Source: Tomocerus qinae
Lineage: Eukaryota; Arthropoda; Collembola; Entomobryomorpha; Tomoceridae
NCBI GenBank assembly: GCA_020055645.1
Contig: CM034549.1
Coordinates: 29,967,930-30,031,929, forward strand
DNA length: 64,000 bases
Reading direction: 5' to 3'
Under the pieces are notes generated by a model, which was not told where the DNA came from, ran no database searches, and worked only from the letters and a program-made list of their open reading frames with translations. Within the stretch, counting starts at the first letter, position 1, and every line of letters starts with the position of its first letter. The position numbers and the translations under genes are program-made. Below, piece after piece: positions 1 to 12,936 of this stretch.

Positions 1-1
1 C

Positions 2-567
2 CCTAGGATGGAGCCCTTTAGTCTGGCCGCATTGGTAATCTATTTCAGAAATATCATAAGTTACGCGAAGACAAAAATGTGATTTAAATTATTGTAAACT
101 TCACTAGATTTTCGCTGTCTTCTTGCATATTCTATTTTGTACTCATCCTATTATAATACTTCTTTTGATTTTCGTAACATTTTATTCATTTGTTAATATT
201 TTTTATGTAGGAGATTTTTCAACTGCCAAAATTTTATACGCCCGAAATATCTGCTGAATTAGCAGATGACTACAACCGAAGAATAGCAGGGCCTGAAGGA
301 TTCATTGCAATCATTGGATACTTTTTCTATTTTCCAGTGGTTATTTTTACGTGTGGTATGATAGCCCCGCTTGTGCTCACATTTGAACAATTCAGAGTAA
401 CTTTTTCATCCTCTCATTTAATTTTAACTGCTCTTGTGCATTTAAGTATGTAACAAACGACCTTTACTTATTTGTAGTCATTTTGCAGCTATACTGCGGT
501 TTTTGTCAGCATTCTATTCCTAGCATTTGTCCTGTTGGCCGACTCTTACTCTGAAAGAGCACGTTAA
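2..567 (+). CDS. 3' end of an unidentified multi-pass membrane protein gene (partial, three exons)
   Basis: I do not recognise this protein. Three exons join in one frame: 2-34 (open at the window edge), 211-396 and 478-567, each with a GT donor and AG acceptor and all in phase 0. The last 102 residues contain a soluble stretch (LPKFYTPEISAELADDYNRR), then a hydrophobic segment (FIAIIGYFFYFPVVIFTCGM), and a second hydrophobic segment in the final exon (YTAVFVSILFLAFVLLADSY) followed by a short basic tail SERAR and a stop. Two membrane spans near the C terminus are therefore likely. The second intron (397-477) has a clear GTAACT donor and TTATTTGTAG acceptor. Without this splice the frame would end at 450. 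The start and most of the protein lie outside the window. A polyadenylation signal follows 96 bp after the stop. The next gene on the same strand also encodes a membrane protein, but I see no clear similarity between the two. Confidence 0.6.
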
Positions 568-662
568 ATACTCGGAACTGGACCAAGACTAAAAATACAA
601 CAAACTATACATTTTGTTAAACTTTTCTCTACTGTATACCAATTTGCCTTTCTATCGACCCA

Positions 663-668
663 AATAAA
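663..668 (+). terminator. Polyadenylation signal AATAAA of the partial upstream gene
   Basis: An AATAAA hexamer lies 96 bp beyond the stop codon at 565-567, in the right place for a short 3' UTR. Confidence 0.5.
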
Positions 669-1868
669 CTTCCGTCAGATGTACATGCAGTTTCACTGTT
701 TTAATGTGCAGCAGTCAAAATATTGTTTAGTCTCCTTTTACCCGTAATCTGAAAACAGAGATAGGAAAATGGTTTGATGGAATCCTAAAGTCATAATGTC
801 ATCGAAGCATCTAATTAATATAGGATTAAGTTTTGAAATGGCCATAAAACACTTTACATGCGATAGTTACCTTCAAAAAGCCAAATAAGGAAGGCATCTA
901 TTGTATTTCTTCCTAAAACCACCTGGGTGCAATAAATAAACAAGTCAAAGGAAATAGGAATAACTTATACCTACCTTGCCTGCCTACCTGAGTTATTTCG
1001 ACATTTTGTTGCAGGTGAACTATGGAAAGAACGAAGAACCCAAAAGAATTAATAGCCAATTATTTATTCCCTAGTGGATACATTCAAAGAACTATCTTCC
1101 TAGTAAAAAGGCTTAAACAGTTACCGAAAAAGTATTAAGCAGCTCTGCATGCGATCAAAGGGTAGAATCTATTTGTGACTTCTTGACAGTGAACATGACA
1201 CTTTATATTCCTATATCTTGAAGTTTTCTAGTGATACTAAATTGATTTGTATCATGTTACAATATATATTTACATTCTTGTTCACTAATATAAGAACCCT
1301 ATATACTTAGTAAACAACCCAAACTACACTTCAACAGACAATATCCCAAAGTTACAACAATTACCAGTTTCTTGGTAATCCCAACATGGGAGGCGGATAG
1401 TCTTTCAAATATACTATGGGATATACAATAGTTAATACCGATATAATTGGGCATCGTGTTTCCTTAATTATCCAGAATGAAGGGAGATACTTATTCCATA
1501 CGCCTACATATCTTTACCCAGGTACTTAAATTACATTCAAATATAGAGTCAACGTGCGTAGATATATAATCCTTTCTGCATTTTCTGTTCCTTTGACTAT
1601 AGAAGTTAAAAAATTTCAGGGACTGCAGGCAGGTCAGTAACAGTACTTACTAGGTATGAAAGGTATGTGAACTTTGTCCTAAAGTCAATCCTCAAAAGGC
1701 AAATCCCAGTCATTGAGTCGTCACTCTGTGATCAGACAGGAAAGCGTCAACAGAATTAGCTCCTTAAATTGTTTTTTAGAAGAAATTGATTTTCAACACT
1801 TCTACAAGGGAATATTTTACCTATTAACTGAGTTATCTGTGAACAACTGTTAAAATTTTAGCAAAATC

Positions 1869-2788
1869 ATGCCAGCTTCAACTACCGAGATTAGTAATGC
1901 ACTAATTAAAGCTGCATTTGTGACTGCTTTAGACACGGTAAGTTTTTTGACTTGTTTTACATTTTTATCAGTAGTTATTTCTAGTGATGAAATTGGCGGG
2001 ACTAATAAATTTTGATTTTCTGAATTAGATTTGGTCTGGTGTGGGAGCAGTGACAGCCGTTTTGTTTTTCTTTGCCAAACTGGCAGAGGTTTATGCCAAA
2101 GGATGGGATTGCTTACCTACAGAACCGGTAACAGTGCCTTACTTTCTGGAGGATGAAGGATCTTTAATCTACACTCCTCAAGGTAAAAGATAAAACCTTT
2201 GTGACTACAGAGTTCCTGCTTTTCAGTACTTAATGTAATTCAAATTAGTTAATGATTAAATGTATATTTCTAGGAATCTTGGGAAACGGAATAGCTCTCG
2301 GAACTTGTGTCTCTACGTTCATCATGGCGTTCGTCATGAACCGTGTATCATGGAATATGTTCACATTTGTTGTTGATGTAAGTTTGAAGAGCTTTTAATG
2401 ATGCATTGAATCGTATTTAGTAGATTTAACAATGTACTTAAATTAATTGGTTTTCAATGAATAGATCAGCGGAACAAGGACAAGACCTACAACTGGATTA
2501 ATGCATTACGCAGAATATATGATCGTCAGATTTCTCTTCGTCGTATGCATAATGGCAAATCTTTATCTCCATCGTATGCATTCCGTCCCGATGTACACCA
2601 TCTCTATACTCTACATTCTACGTTGTATTCACATAAATCCTCTTATGTACTTGGCATATGAAGTCATAGCTGCTGTCTTTGCCTGTATATATGTCAAAAC
2701 TTTGTCAAAGTATTTCAAGTTACTCCCAGAAATGGATCTTTATAAAGAGGAAGACTTAGATTTGGAATTATCTGTTGAAGATGTTTGA
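1869..2788 (+). CDS. Unidentified 216-residue multi-pass membrane protein, four exons
   Basis: I do not recognise the family. Exons 1869-1937, 2029-2182, 2274-2377 and 2465-2788 join in one frame (651 nt with stop). The introns are short (about 87-91 bp) with GTAAG-like donors and AG acceptors. The start is the ATG at 1869 (MPASTTEISNALIKAAF); no earlier in-frame ATG is needed to cover the open stretch. Hydrophobic segments are visible around residues 30-45 (AVTAVLFFFAKLAEVYA), 76-95 (GIALGTCVSTFIMAFVMN), 125-142 (MIVRFLFVVCIMANLYL) and 150-183, which could hold one or two spans. This gives a four- or five-pass topology. The tail is acidic (KEEDLDLELSVEDV). No signal peptide is evident. The regular short introns, uninterrupted frame and amphipathic layout make a real gene likely. 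Role and location beyond 'membrane' are unknown. Confidence 0.7.
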
Positions 2789-5700
2789 TCAGGATTTCTG
2801 TCATAGTCGCGTCATTTACATCCTGTTTATCGTCAACCCTTTTCTTAATACGTTATGTTAATATTATCGTAATTTGTAATGTTATAATGTGAATAATGCA
2901 TAATGTGTATATGTACATAGCTCAATATTTAAATGTGTAATTTATCTGTATAGTAGTGATAATAGAACATATGTGTGTATAGGATGATATAATATCTAAT
3001 CAAGTATACGAGAGTGATAGCGCTAATTATAAGAGTTTGATGCTAATTATAAGATTTGGATAATATCAGTCAACGCACTTTATGTGTAGTTATATTTTTT
3101 ATTCATTGGGTTACTTTTCGTAAGACAAGTTACAGTAAACTGTACGTATTTACTAAGACATTAGTAAAATATTGACAAATTCATTTGCTGAATGTGATTC
3201 CTTATTTCTTGCATAATGTAATTTTATACTATGTATTGTGTAACTCACGTACATACATTGTTGTGAGTTAGGCTCTGCTTATGCACGCTCACTTGGAGCT
3301 GAACTTCGTAATATTCATTGGTTGTTGTAAATGCACAATATAAATAGTTGTCATTTCTAAGTAGTGCATAAGTTGGAAGAACAAACATTAAAGAGCAATA
3401 TTACTTGCCAGTATATCTTATTTTTAGTCTTTTGAGACCTACTATAACTTTCTCGGAACGGACGGAATGAGTTGATGTTTCTATCATATCAACTTTGATT
3501 TTCTCAATAGTGGAACGGATACGAATGATTATGTATCTTTGTACGAAATGCTAATAATTTCCTTTCTTCTTTATGCAATGCCAAAATTCTTAAGAACACC
3601 ATTAGGGCAAAGAAAAGGTCGCAACGTATATGAATTTCGCTTGACTTAAAATCAATGGAGGACTTTCTCTGTACTTTTCATTTTTGTTTGCACCATGTTG
3701 TGCTTGAAGCATAACACAGAGTTGATTTTAATGATTTACAAGACTATTCAAGCAATTCCCAGTGACATATCGTAGACACCCCGTACTATGCATGTGCTAA
3801 AATTCAGGCTTTACGAGATTACTCAACTAATTGTAGTACATAAGTGATGTGCACATAAAGGAGATTATATATGTGTCGCATTTCCTGACTATTTTTAACC
3901 TTAAACTTGAGATGACCTAGCTAATAGCATGAATACCATAACAAAGTTTTAAAACGTCTTGTTCTATAGAGTTTATTTTTAGATTGAGTGCTTACTGTTT
4001 AATAAACTTTAGCAACTATGATAACTTATGTTTGACCTTCATAACAAGTTGATCTAAAGAGTAAGCAGTAACTCTGCAAAATAGTTTAATCCATTCAACA
4101 ACCATGACTGACACGACCTATTATGGCTAGGCTGATTCGGTAATTCTCTACTAACAACGTAAAACAAGCAACGTTGGGTTTAATGGTATTAAAAGAGAAT
4201 CTTACCACCTACGATGTACAGGAAACTACGAATATATATTTAACTTGCAGTAGTAGTTTAGACTCGCTAAGACAAAGAGTAGAGTCGAACTAGTCATCTG
4301 AAACTTATCTGACAGATGGTATAGTAGAAATCAAAACCGAAGTTTCAAACTGTAATTTTCCTTCATGACAAGAATAACTTTTGGCTTATGAAGGCGGAAA
4401 AGCATGAGAAATGTTTTCTTGCTACTTATTTAAGCAAAATAATGTAAATTAATTCCTAAAATAAGTTGTAATTAGTAGTTTTCAAATAGGGATTGAATAT
4501 TGAGCAATTAATACGGGTTCTATTTCTGCCTGCAGTGAAAATCTATTTAGATTCCACCCACGTAAACATTCTAGGCATTTAAAATCTTATTATCCTCAAA
4601 TTAGTACAGGTTCCAGAAGCTTCGCTATACTCAAGTAGCTAAATTTTAGTTTTTTTGTGATTTACGACAAATCCTAGAACAAGTCGTTTCGAAAGGACTA
4701 AGTTGTCCTGAAGACGAAATGAAGACTGGCTATCTTTCTTCATTTTGTCCCAGTTACAAGCTCCCTAAGCGAATAATTGTAAGCAGTTTTTTCGTTTCAA
4801 GTGAGTTTTATCGATGAAAACCAGCAATTGCTATGAAAATTGAAAAATACATTGCCAGAAAATAAAGTATTGATACTAAATACTTCAAGGGCAACTTTCT
4901 TTGAAACAGAAAAAGATGTATAACCCACACAGGAGTCAAGAGAGTCTCTGAGAACTGTAAATCTCATTTTGGTGGACGAAATCCATCCAAATATTTAACC
5001 GATGAGCTGCTTTTAGCAAATCCATTTGTGTTTCGATTTTAGATATGGTAATGCCAATAGTACAACTTTATTTGTCTGATACAAAGTATTAGGCACCGTA
5101 ATCTTTAAGTGCTTTCTGTATGGGTAATGGATTTAGGGGACGTGCACTCTGTAAAAGGTTAGCGGGGCATACAAATGCAAATATAGGAAAAAGATTTGGC
5201 CAGGTAACTTTTAGCAAGAATTGACTGCAAGTTTCTTTACCTTTTATGAAAGCGACGATTTAGGTTAAGCATGCAAATGCATGAATGAATGATGAGGAAT
5301 TGAATGAAAAGGTCCTTATTCTCGTTCAAATAATACGTTTTTACATTCCGTACACGTAAATTACAGGGGAAGTAGTTTGTTTCTCCATTGAGCAAAGTTT
5401 TGCCATGAAATGGATTTGAGAGTTAACATCCACTATATCTGCAAATAAAGTACATTTGGCTATGTTTTCATAACATTTCGTATTCCATTTGCTATCCCAC
5501 CAATTTCCATTCCTCATGTTTGTGCACTACAAGACGGAGTATTATTATGCATTTGATCTTGAAAGATTTACATCTAGTTTCCTCCTTTTCTTCATCCAAT
5601 GCGACTTTTTCATCCGGACCTTGTAACGTCTTCGTCTCTAATGGGATTTAAATACCAAGTATTCCTAGGCCTACTCCTATTTATCCCGCTCTCCTCCTAC

Positions 5701-8700
5701 GAAAATTATTGGTAACTACTTTTGCATACCTATCACCTGATGCGTCTCATTCAAAAATAGATAGGGAGGGATTGAATAAATACGTATAAATTATGTATGG
5801 TAAAAGCACTTAAGTGTTGTGGTACTCAAAATTGGAATCCTAGGAACTTAAAAAACTGCTAACAGAGTACATAAACCGATAAACAATGGAAATTGTAACA
5901 GCAATATTGTAAGCAAATCAAACAATTTTCTCGAAAAATCAAGGTTTGTAAAAAACTCGACCCGCCATTCGATTCAAGTGCATTTGTAATGGTACAAAAT
6001 TTCAAGGGCATTAATAATTAATGCCCTTGAAATTTTGTACCAGGGGGCAGGGGGGACATTTACTCCCTAAAACCTTAAAACTTTTCTCCTTTTCCTTTCT
6101 CGCTTTTCTCTCATTTTTGTTTTTCTCAATTTCTGTATTCAAAATTATTTAAAATTGCGAAATATATTCAAAATTCTTCAAAATTAATCTAAAATACTAA
6201 ATAAATTCAAAATTACTCAAAATTACTAAAAACATCTAAATTAAAAACTACTAAAAAAAGCATAATGGAACCACGTGGCTGTTGCAAGTTGGGTCAAAAT
6301 GTTATTATGACGGCTATGAAGTCAATAGCATGTTTTAATCTCTTTCAGCAGCCAATATGAAACGAAAAACTGGGTACAGTCTTCGGGGGAGCAGTTACTG
6401 TACCCATGATAATTGCATTTTTCCTAGTTAAGTTAAACGTATGCAGCGAAACTTCAAGCTTCAGCTTATTCTGGCTGCAGAAAGAGTCGGGAATTGGAAT
6501 CAGAATCAGCGTATAACTTTTAATGGACCACCTTGTGCTGTTATATGTGGGGAAGCAAGCGTTATTTTCAGTTTAGAAAAGTCACCACTATGTCATTACC
6601 ACTAGTTACGTTGAATTTTATACAAAAACCTTCTCTGTTTGTTTGGGTACTCTGCTGTCGACTCATTTTTGATGGGGATTCGGGTAACTCCTGTATGGAC
6701 GATTGCTAATATTTTTATTTGCAAAATTACGATTTATGATCCGCCCTTATTGACTGGGGGTTCTGAATTAGCGATAACTGATTAACTACAGCAATACAAT
6801 TTTTAGGTACCATTAATCTATTTCTAATTACCTGTTACTCAAATCACCTTTAATGTGGTAAACTAACAACAACATGGACTTGTATCTATACTTTTCTGAA
6901 TTTACTACTTGTCTCACACCCACACAGGAAAATCTATGCTGGAGGGAAGGAAATGAAAATATATTGGAAACCTCTACGAGTAAAATCCGTCATTCGATGC
7001 GAAGGAAACCCCGTAGAAAGAGACAGCTATGAAGATAGATGATGCCCTAGGGATATCTAAAGATTTTAAACCTACTTTCTATATCATAATACTAATCTTT
7101 CTGTAGATTTGCCACATTCATAATCGAGGTAATTGATATATTATTTGAATAGGTACTTTGTTAGGAAGCTTTTTGTAATGGGCGAAAACAGAATTTCATG
7201 CCTCAGGACTACATTTCGCATTTAGGGGTAAATAAAATTATCTAGTTCGAACTCCGTTACAATTCAGAAGAAAATATCTGACCTTTTAGCGATTGCCTTT
7301 GTGAAATGTATAACCTTTCTATAAGAATCGAAATAAAATATTGAAAGATATTGTAGCTAAGAACAGAATCGGACAGCCTGGAATCGATAAAATTTATCTG
7401 TAGAATCTCCTGAGCAAAATGCAATTTGAAGTAACAAAGTTGGTAAATCTATGTAATTGTAATTCTGGAGCGCGTGTCACCTGTAACGTTTATTTGCTTC
7501 TGGATTAAAGCTATTTTTAACATTTAGACACGTAGCTTGCATTATCTGCAGCACTTGCTCTGCATATACATTCCGAGGAGCAACTACTTCTGCACCTCAG
7601 CATCAATTACAGATATTACCTGTACTTACCTACGCAGAGCTACTTGGAAAATGTCTTTTATTGCCAACAATAAGACTCCCTCCACTTCTCTCGAACCATC
7701 CAACCTGATAGATTTGTGGCCCATTGTAATTTACATTCCAGTAAACAAATGCTGTTCAGCATCGAGTGCTAAGTGTAAGTATACTAGCATTAGCGATTGT
7801 CTGTAGAAGATACAATCAATTTGACCCGAGGAAGCACAAAGATCCCATTCCAGACTCCTAAAATAGAGGTGCTGTAACGTTTACAGCCACAATTACTGAA
7901 TTGCTCTTATTAGCTTGTAAGAGCTTCCAGCAGAGCAATTACAGGCCACCTGTCATACGGAGCAATGTGGCCACCACTAATCTTTGTCATCTACTTAGTC
8001 AGCCAGATTCATTTACTAATAGCCATAATAAATTAAGTATAATACGACGCCTTTGGTTACATTTGGATTTCGAATTATAAATTTCCATTTATTCATTTTA
8101 GGTACTATAAGTGCATAACAGGGCATCAAAAATTATTCCATCTTCCTTAGAACTGTCTTTGTCAAAGAATATTACTTGGTCATTTATTAGTAAAATGGAC
8201 AAATTGATCTGTGTACAAATCGTTGCTTGTGAATTACAAAACCGAGATACCCTATTTTTCTAAAATTTTCCAGGATTTCCGTCATTTTGAAGAATTGTCA
8301 TCTCCATTTACAATTATGTACTCAATTCAAAGGTGGTCCAATTGCCTATTGTAGACAAATTGTTTTATAATACTCACTTATTTAGTTATATTAAACACAA
8401 AGAATACAAATGAACTCGATACATATAACTTAACAATTAGAATTGCATTTCAAAATGAATACGTCGTAAACGGAAATACCTACCTAATAAGCTGTATATA
8501 CTACTTCAGTTACTTAATAACATTATTACTCTGCTTTGTCATCTAACTAAGATACCTGCAGTATAGATTGCAGGATGGAGAAACGAACGGTAAGAAGGAA
8601 CTAATATTTCCAATATGTTCAAAGTGGTGATTTATTTGTCCGTGCAGTACAACCCACCAACTTACTAGCGACACAGATATTGAGTCGCATCACATTTCAG

Positions 8701-11700
8701 ACAGAGCAATAAGTTTTGAATAGGAAAGGAAACATTCCACAAACTATTACATTGCAACAGAAAACCAACAACTCCGCCTTCTTTTCTTTAGGAAAAACTT
8801 TCAATGCAGTTGCAATAAACTTAAGAAAAACAAACACATTAGTTTCGTAAACCTAGAACTTAAGTACTTTCGCAAACAATTAATTCTGTAATCTGATTAT
8901 GCACCAAACATTGATGCTATATAATAGTTACTAATGTCTAACAGATTCCTACTTTCCTATTTGCATTCTTACATAGCTTCTTTAAATTTAAGGCTATTTT
9001 CTCAGTTGTTACGCTGTTCAAGGCAATTTACCGATCTGCAGAATTATATCTTTAAATAGAATACATAAGTACAAATTGTTGTACGTGAGTAAACTCTGTT
9101 TTTGAAACAAATAAATAAATAAAAACACTACACTAAAATTATCTAAGTAGTAATTGTTTGATTAGAAATAATTTTCAGTTCTCGTGCAGTAGAATTTGAT
9201 TTAAATGCAAGTACAGTTGGGTAACTGACAAGCGTTAGTTTAAAGTTCAGAATTTCTATTCGTTTTCCCCATTTGAAGGGATAGGGACTTCTTAAAGGTT
9301 GTTAACACATGCTTTTAGGTACATTTAATGAGAGAATGTTCCAACTATAGATATAAATTTTATTGCCTTTGGATTGAGAGTGGTCTGAGTACGGTAATGA
9401 ATGTCACACATTGACAATAAAGGATATTTGAGCGCTGGACCAGACTTGTTGGAACCGATTGTAGTGCAACGTGATTCTTTCGAAGTTTAATAGTACACAT
9501 TGTAAACCATTTAACATGCATCATTGACAAAGTGTATTGCCTACTTCAAAGGAACGTACTTTGATATGCATCCGGTCTGTAGCATCAATAATACGACAAC
9601 AGTCATCATTTACCTATATTATGGCTTATGTGTACCCTACTTACGTGTAATAAGGTGTTTGGTATACAGAAATATCGAATTACTAAATATGTAGCGGTAG
9701 TAAGTAGTAGCAGGTATCCCCACTCATCCCGCATAAATAGAAACTCAAAGCGACCTTTAACAACTTGGGTAGGGCAGAGCAAAGAAAGCTTAATGGAATA
9801 ATAATTCACCGTGACTTGAGTAACTACCGATTTGCGTTTCTAACTCACAATCTCTGACGGTTGTTAGATAAATTTGATTCCTTGACTCATTCATGAACTT
9901 TTCAAACTGCGTAGAAAGGAAAATACTGGCAATTTACACATCTTGAAAATTGTATCCTACCGATAAAAAGAGTCTATAAACATGCGAGGAATTTATTCCT
10001 TTTAAAATTTCGAACTGATTTAGTTAAATTCTAAGTCATACCTAGATTAGATAATATTTTAGTTTTGAAGACTGATTGAGGAGGACAGTTATTATTTTTT
10101 GATATTTAGTACATCTGTTCCGAATTTCATTCAATTTCTCCAAGCTGTATATATACTATGTGTCATTATGGACAACAATTGAAAAACTAAAATATTTCTC
10201 ATAGCTTTTGTGATTTAACGCTTGAGAGGGATTGCTCTTTGCTTATACAAACGAAATAGCAAGAGAGATCACAATAGACATGCATTGACTCAGTCAGCAA
10301 TGGATTTAATGATGTTGATGGGCAGTCTTGACACTGAAGGTCCAGTTCAGTGCATCAAAGCTATGAATAAAGTAGTGTATTAATGGGAAATAGGAATTTA
10401 CCACCAGAGTATCTTTACATATGAAAATGGATAATATTTTTCTTAAAGATCTACCCATGCTTAGAAAATATCCAAGATTTAGCTTTTTGTAGGACCAGTT
10501 GAATTAATAGGTATAGGGAGTGTATGGACTATAAGTTGAGTCTATCTTATCTCATTATGCCCACGTAGAAGGGAATAAGGACGAAGTAGGAGAGATGAGA
10601 ACAGAAGAGTCAATTGATAGTTTGAAAATGTGCAAAGGAGAGTTTGAGTGACTTATTGTGGAAAATCAATTGTGAAGTGAATTGGTTTGTAGGTAAGAGA
10701 TGTAGTTCTGTAGAATTTATTTGTCAATCGACTAATGCGGGTGCTGATGTTGAGCTTGGCTTATTATGAGCAGTTAGCTGTTGTGAATGCAGTGAGAGAG
10801 AATGAAGTGTCCGCTCAGCTACGTAGTAAATTGGAGTAGAAAAGGAGCAGAAGTTGATATGGAAATTCAAGGAGGCCAGAATAAAAGGAGCAGCTGTGGA
10901 AAAATGACTTTTGAGAGACTTTGTGACAAAAGCGTGAAGCTATTTGTCCCTTTGAAATGAGTCTTTTATGAGAGTTTATGAGGTCCTTAGAGGGTCAATC
11001 ATGTCCAATATGCTCAGTTCATAGCCACCCTCAAAAGATCTTTTCACGCCGAGAAAGTGGCAAATATAGCCTTTGGCTCTCATTCACAGGCACAACAAAG
11101 TCAATCGTGTCAACCTATACTGACTCAGTCGCAAGTCATGTCAAGTCACACCAACTCAAGTCAAGCCTCGTTTCATTTAAGTACCCATTCCCATCTAAAT
11201 ACTGAGGTGGAGTGCAATTCAATACAAAAGAGATCCCTCTTTCTCAACAAGCAATATATTTCCAATTTTCTGTTAAAGGACACCATTAGATTTTACGTTG
11301 CCCTTACTCAACCATTAAAGTCCTTATTTCCCTACCATTATGACTTAAACGTTATTTATTATTCTAAATGATTTCCCTATGCAACAGTCTCAAGTGCTCC
11401 ACTACTTATAACTTACTAACTTATGGCTTTAAAATGATGACGGAAGGAAGATGTAGGCAGAAAGCGAAAAGGATCCTTCTTAATTGTTTACATTTATAAG
11501 AAAATATATACAGTCCAGTCACTATTTACTATATTCTTAGGTTTTGGGTTAGAAATGTAGGAGAGGAATAAGAAGCAAAGCAATCTTCTTGAGTTATAGT
11601 ATACTCTTGTCGTTGATCCAACAATAAAATGACAACAATAGACTTTACAGTGGCCAACCATCCAGCAACAGCACGCATTATTATTGTCGTGAGGCAAGTG

Positions 11701-12936
11701 AAGCGTAAAAGTGCTCCTCGTCCCCAAAGACTGATCAGCCACGAAAAGCAATATATAAGCAACAATACGCAACACCGTATAGCATTAGACTGAGCTTAGT
11801 CCAACTTGTACTTACATAAACGCATAAATCCACAAAATAAGGAGTAAAGCAAGCCGATTTGAGGTCTAAGAAACATCTTTGTGTACTCTCCTCACAAATA
11901 CATAATATGGATAGGTACCCACATGATAACATCTTGTAAGAACGATAAGGCGATGCTAACTTGACGGTAAGTAGAAGAGCCCTGAAGATTTTATTATCCA
12001 AAATCTGGACGTAATTCAAGGAGGTGCTTTCAATGTAGCCAATAACCAAATACCTCTAAGGTACTCTCTTTCTGCTTTATTTCCCTACTTCTATATAATA
12101 TTGTACAAAAGAGCATCATAATCATACCTTAGTGGGATAAGTACCTAGTTACATACATACAGCATTAGAGCTTCCATAAAACTACCAACCGAACTACGGT
12201 CTTAGACCTAGTACATCTACCGCTAATGTTTTCACTGGGAATTCATTTTCCACCGTGGCACTTGTATTATAGATAAGGTACTACAAACATAATATTATGA
12301 AATAGAAGCAGAGCAATGCAGACTCAATGCCTCCGGCTTATTACATCTTCAGATCTTGGCTACCTTACTTTGCTACCGAAAGAGATGCTTCTGTACATGG
12401 AAGTGTATGTAGTAGTAATTTATGTATAGAAGTAGTACCCTATTTTCTTTTGCCTCCTTTGCAGACATTAGATGCTAATAAGCTGTATATAGTACGTAAG
12501 AAGTGTTTCTCATCCCTCGCTTCTCCTCCACAGGACTCCGTCCATGTTAAGCTATAATGTGTATACTTAGCACTAATAAATATAAGACAGATAGCTAATC
12601 TCCTCGTCTTGAGTGATGTCAAGTCATAGCTACAAAATTCTACTCATGAATGGACTACTGCTCAGTTTGTGCCTCGTGCTCTCTCTGCTCAGGTCATCCC
12701 ATTGTCAACTCTCGCCCACCACTTACATGTGCCTTACTCACTTCGTCGAATACACTAGCTATAATGCTATTTGCAATTTAAATGTCAAAAGTTCAGTGCG
12801 TTCATATCAAAGAACTACTTGTGTTTGAACAAACTAATGCAAATAAGTTGAGTGTCAAACGGGAAATAGAATTTTCACGGACAATTGCAATTACAGAGTG
12901 ATATTCGTTCGCTAATAAAAGCAAGTACGCTCCAAC
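2789..12936. other. About 10 kb without a recognisable gene
   Basis: The stretch starts with the 3' UTR of the preceding gene and ends with the promoter and 5' UTR of the bHLH gene. Open frames here are short (up to about 105 codons), have no start context, splice pattern or domain that I can recognise, and overlap each other in several frames. The strongest structure is the palindrome at 5991-6041. A run just after it (about 6120-6260) is A-rich and made of degenerate TCAAAATTA-like units. About 10,560-10,980 is purine-rich on the + strand and changes abruptly to pyrimidine/CA-rich sequence. Much of this region may be regulatory DNA for the bHLH gene, which is an inference from the long flanks usual for such developmental regulators. 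Confidence 0.5.
5991..6041. repeat. 51-bp near-perfect palindrome (25-bp arms, 1-bp centre)
   Basis: Positions 5991-6015 and 6017-6041 are exact reverse complements, separated by a single A. Each arm begins GGTACAAAATTTCAAGGGC when read inwards. As DNA it could extrude a cruciform; as RNA it would make a 25-bp hairpin with almost no loop. It is followed directly by a G-rich run (6042-6057). The shape could be two copies of a short inverted terminal repeat fused head to head, or the remnant of a fold-back element. No flanking duplication was seen. Confidence 0.9.

Noticed and set aside
3255-3460. Solo-LTR-like stretch (TGTTGTGAG..., TATAAATA, ATTAAA)
   Set aside because: No second copy, no clear CA end and no flanking duplication in the window.
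7180-7260. tRNA-like B-box (AGTTCGAACTCC)
   Set aside because: No A-box or cloverleaf can be formed from the upstream sequence.
10978-11371. Overlapping open frames rich in Ser, Gln and His
   Set aside because: The composition follows a CA/TC-rich stretch; no start context, intron structure or family.
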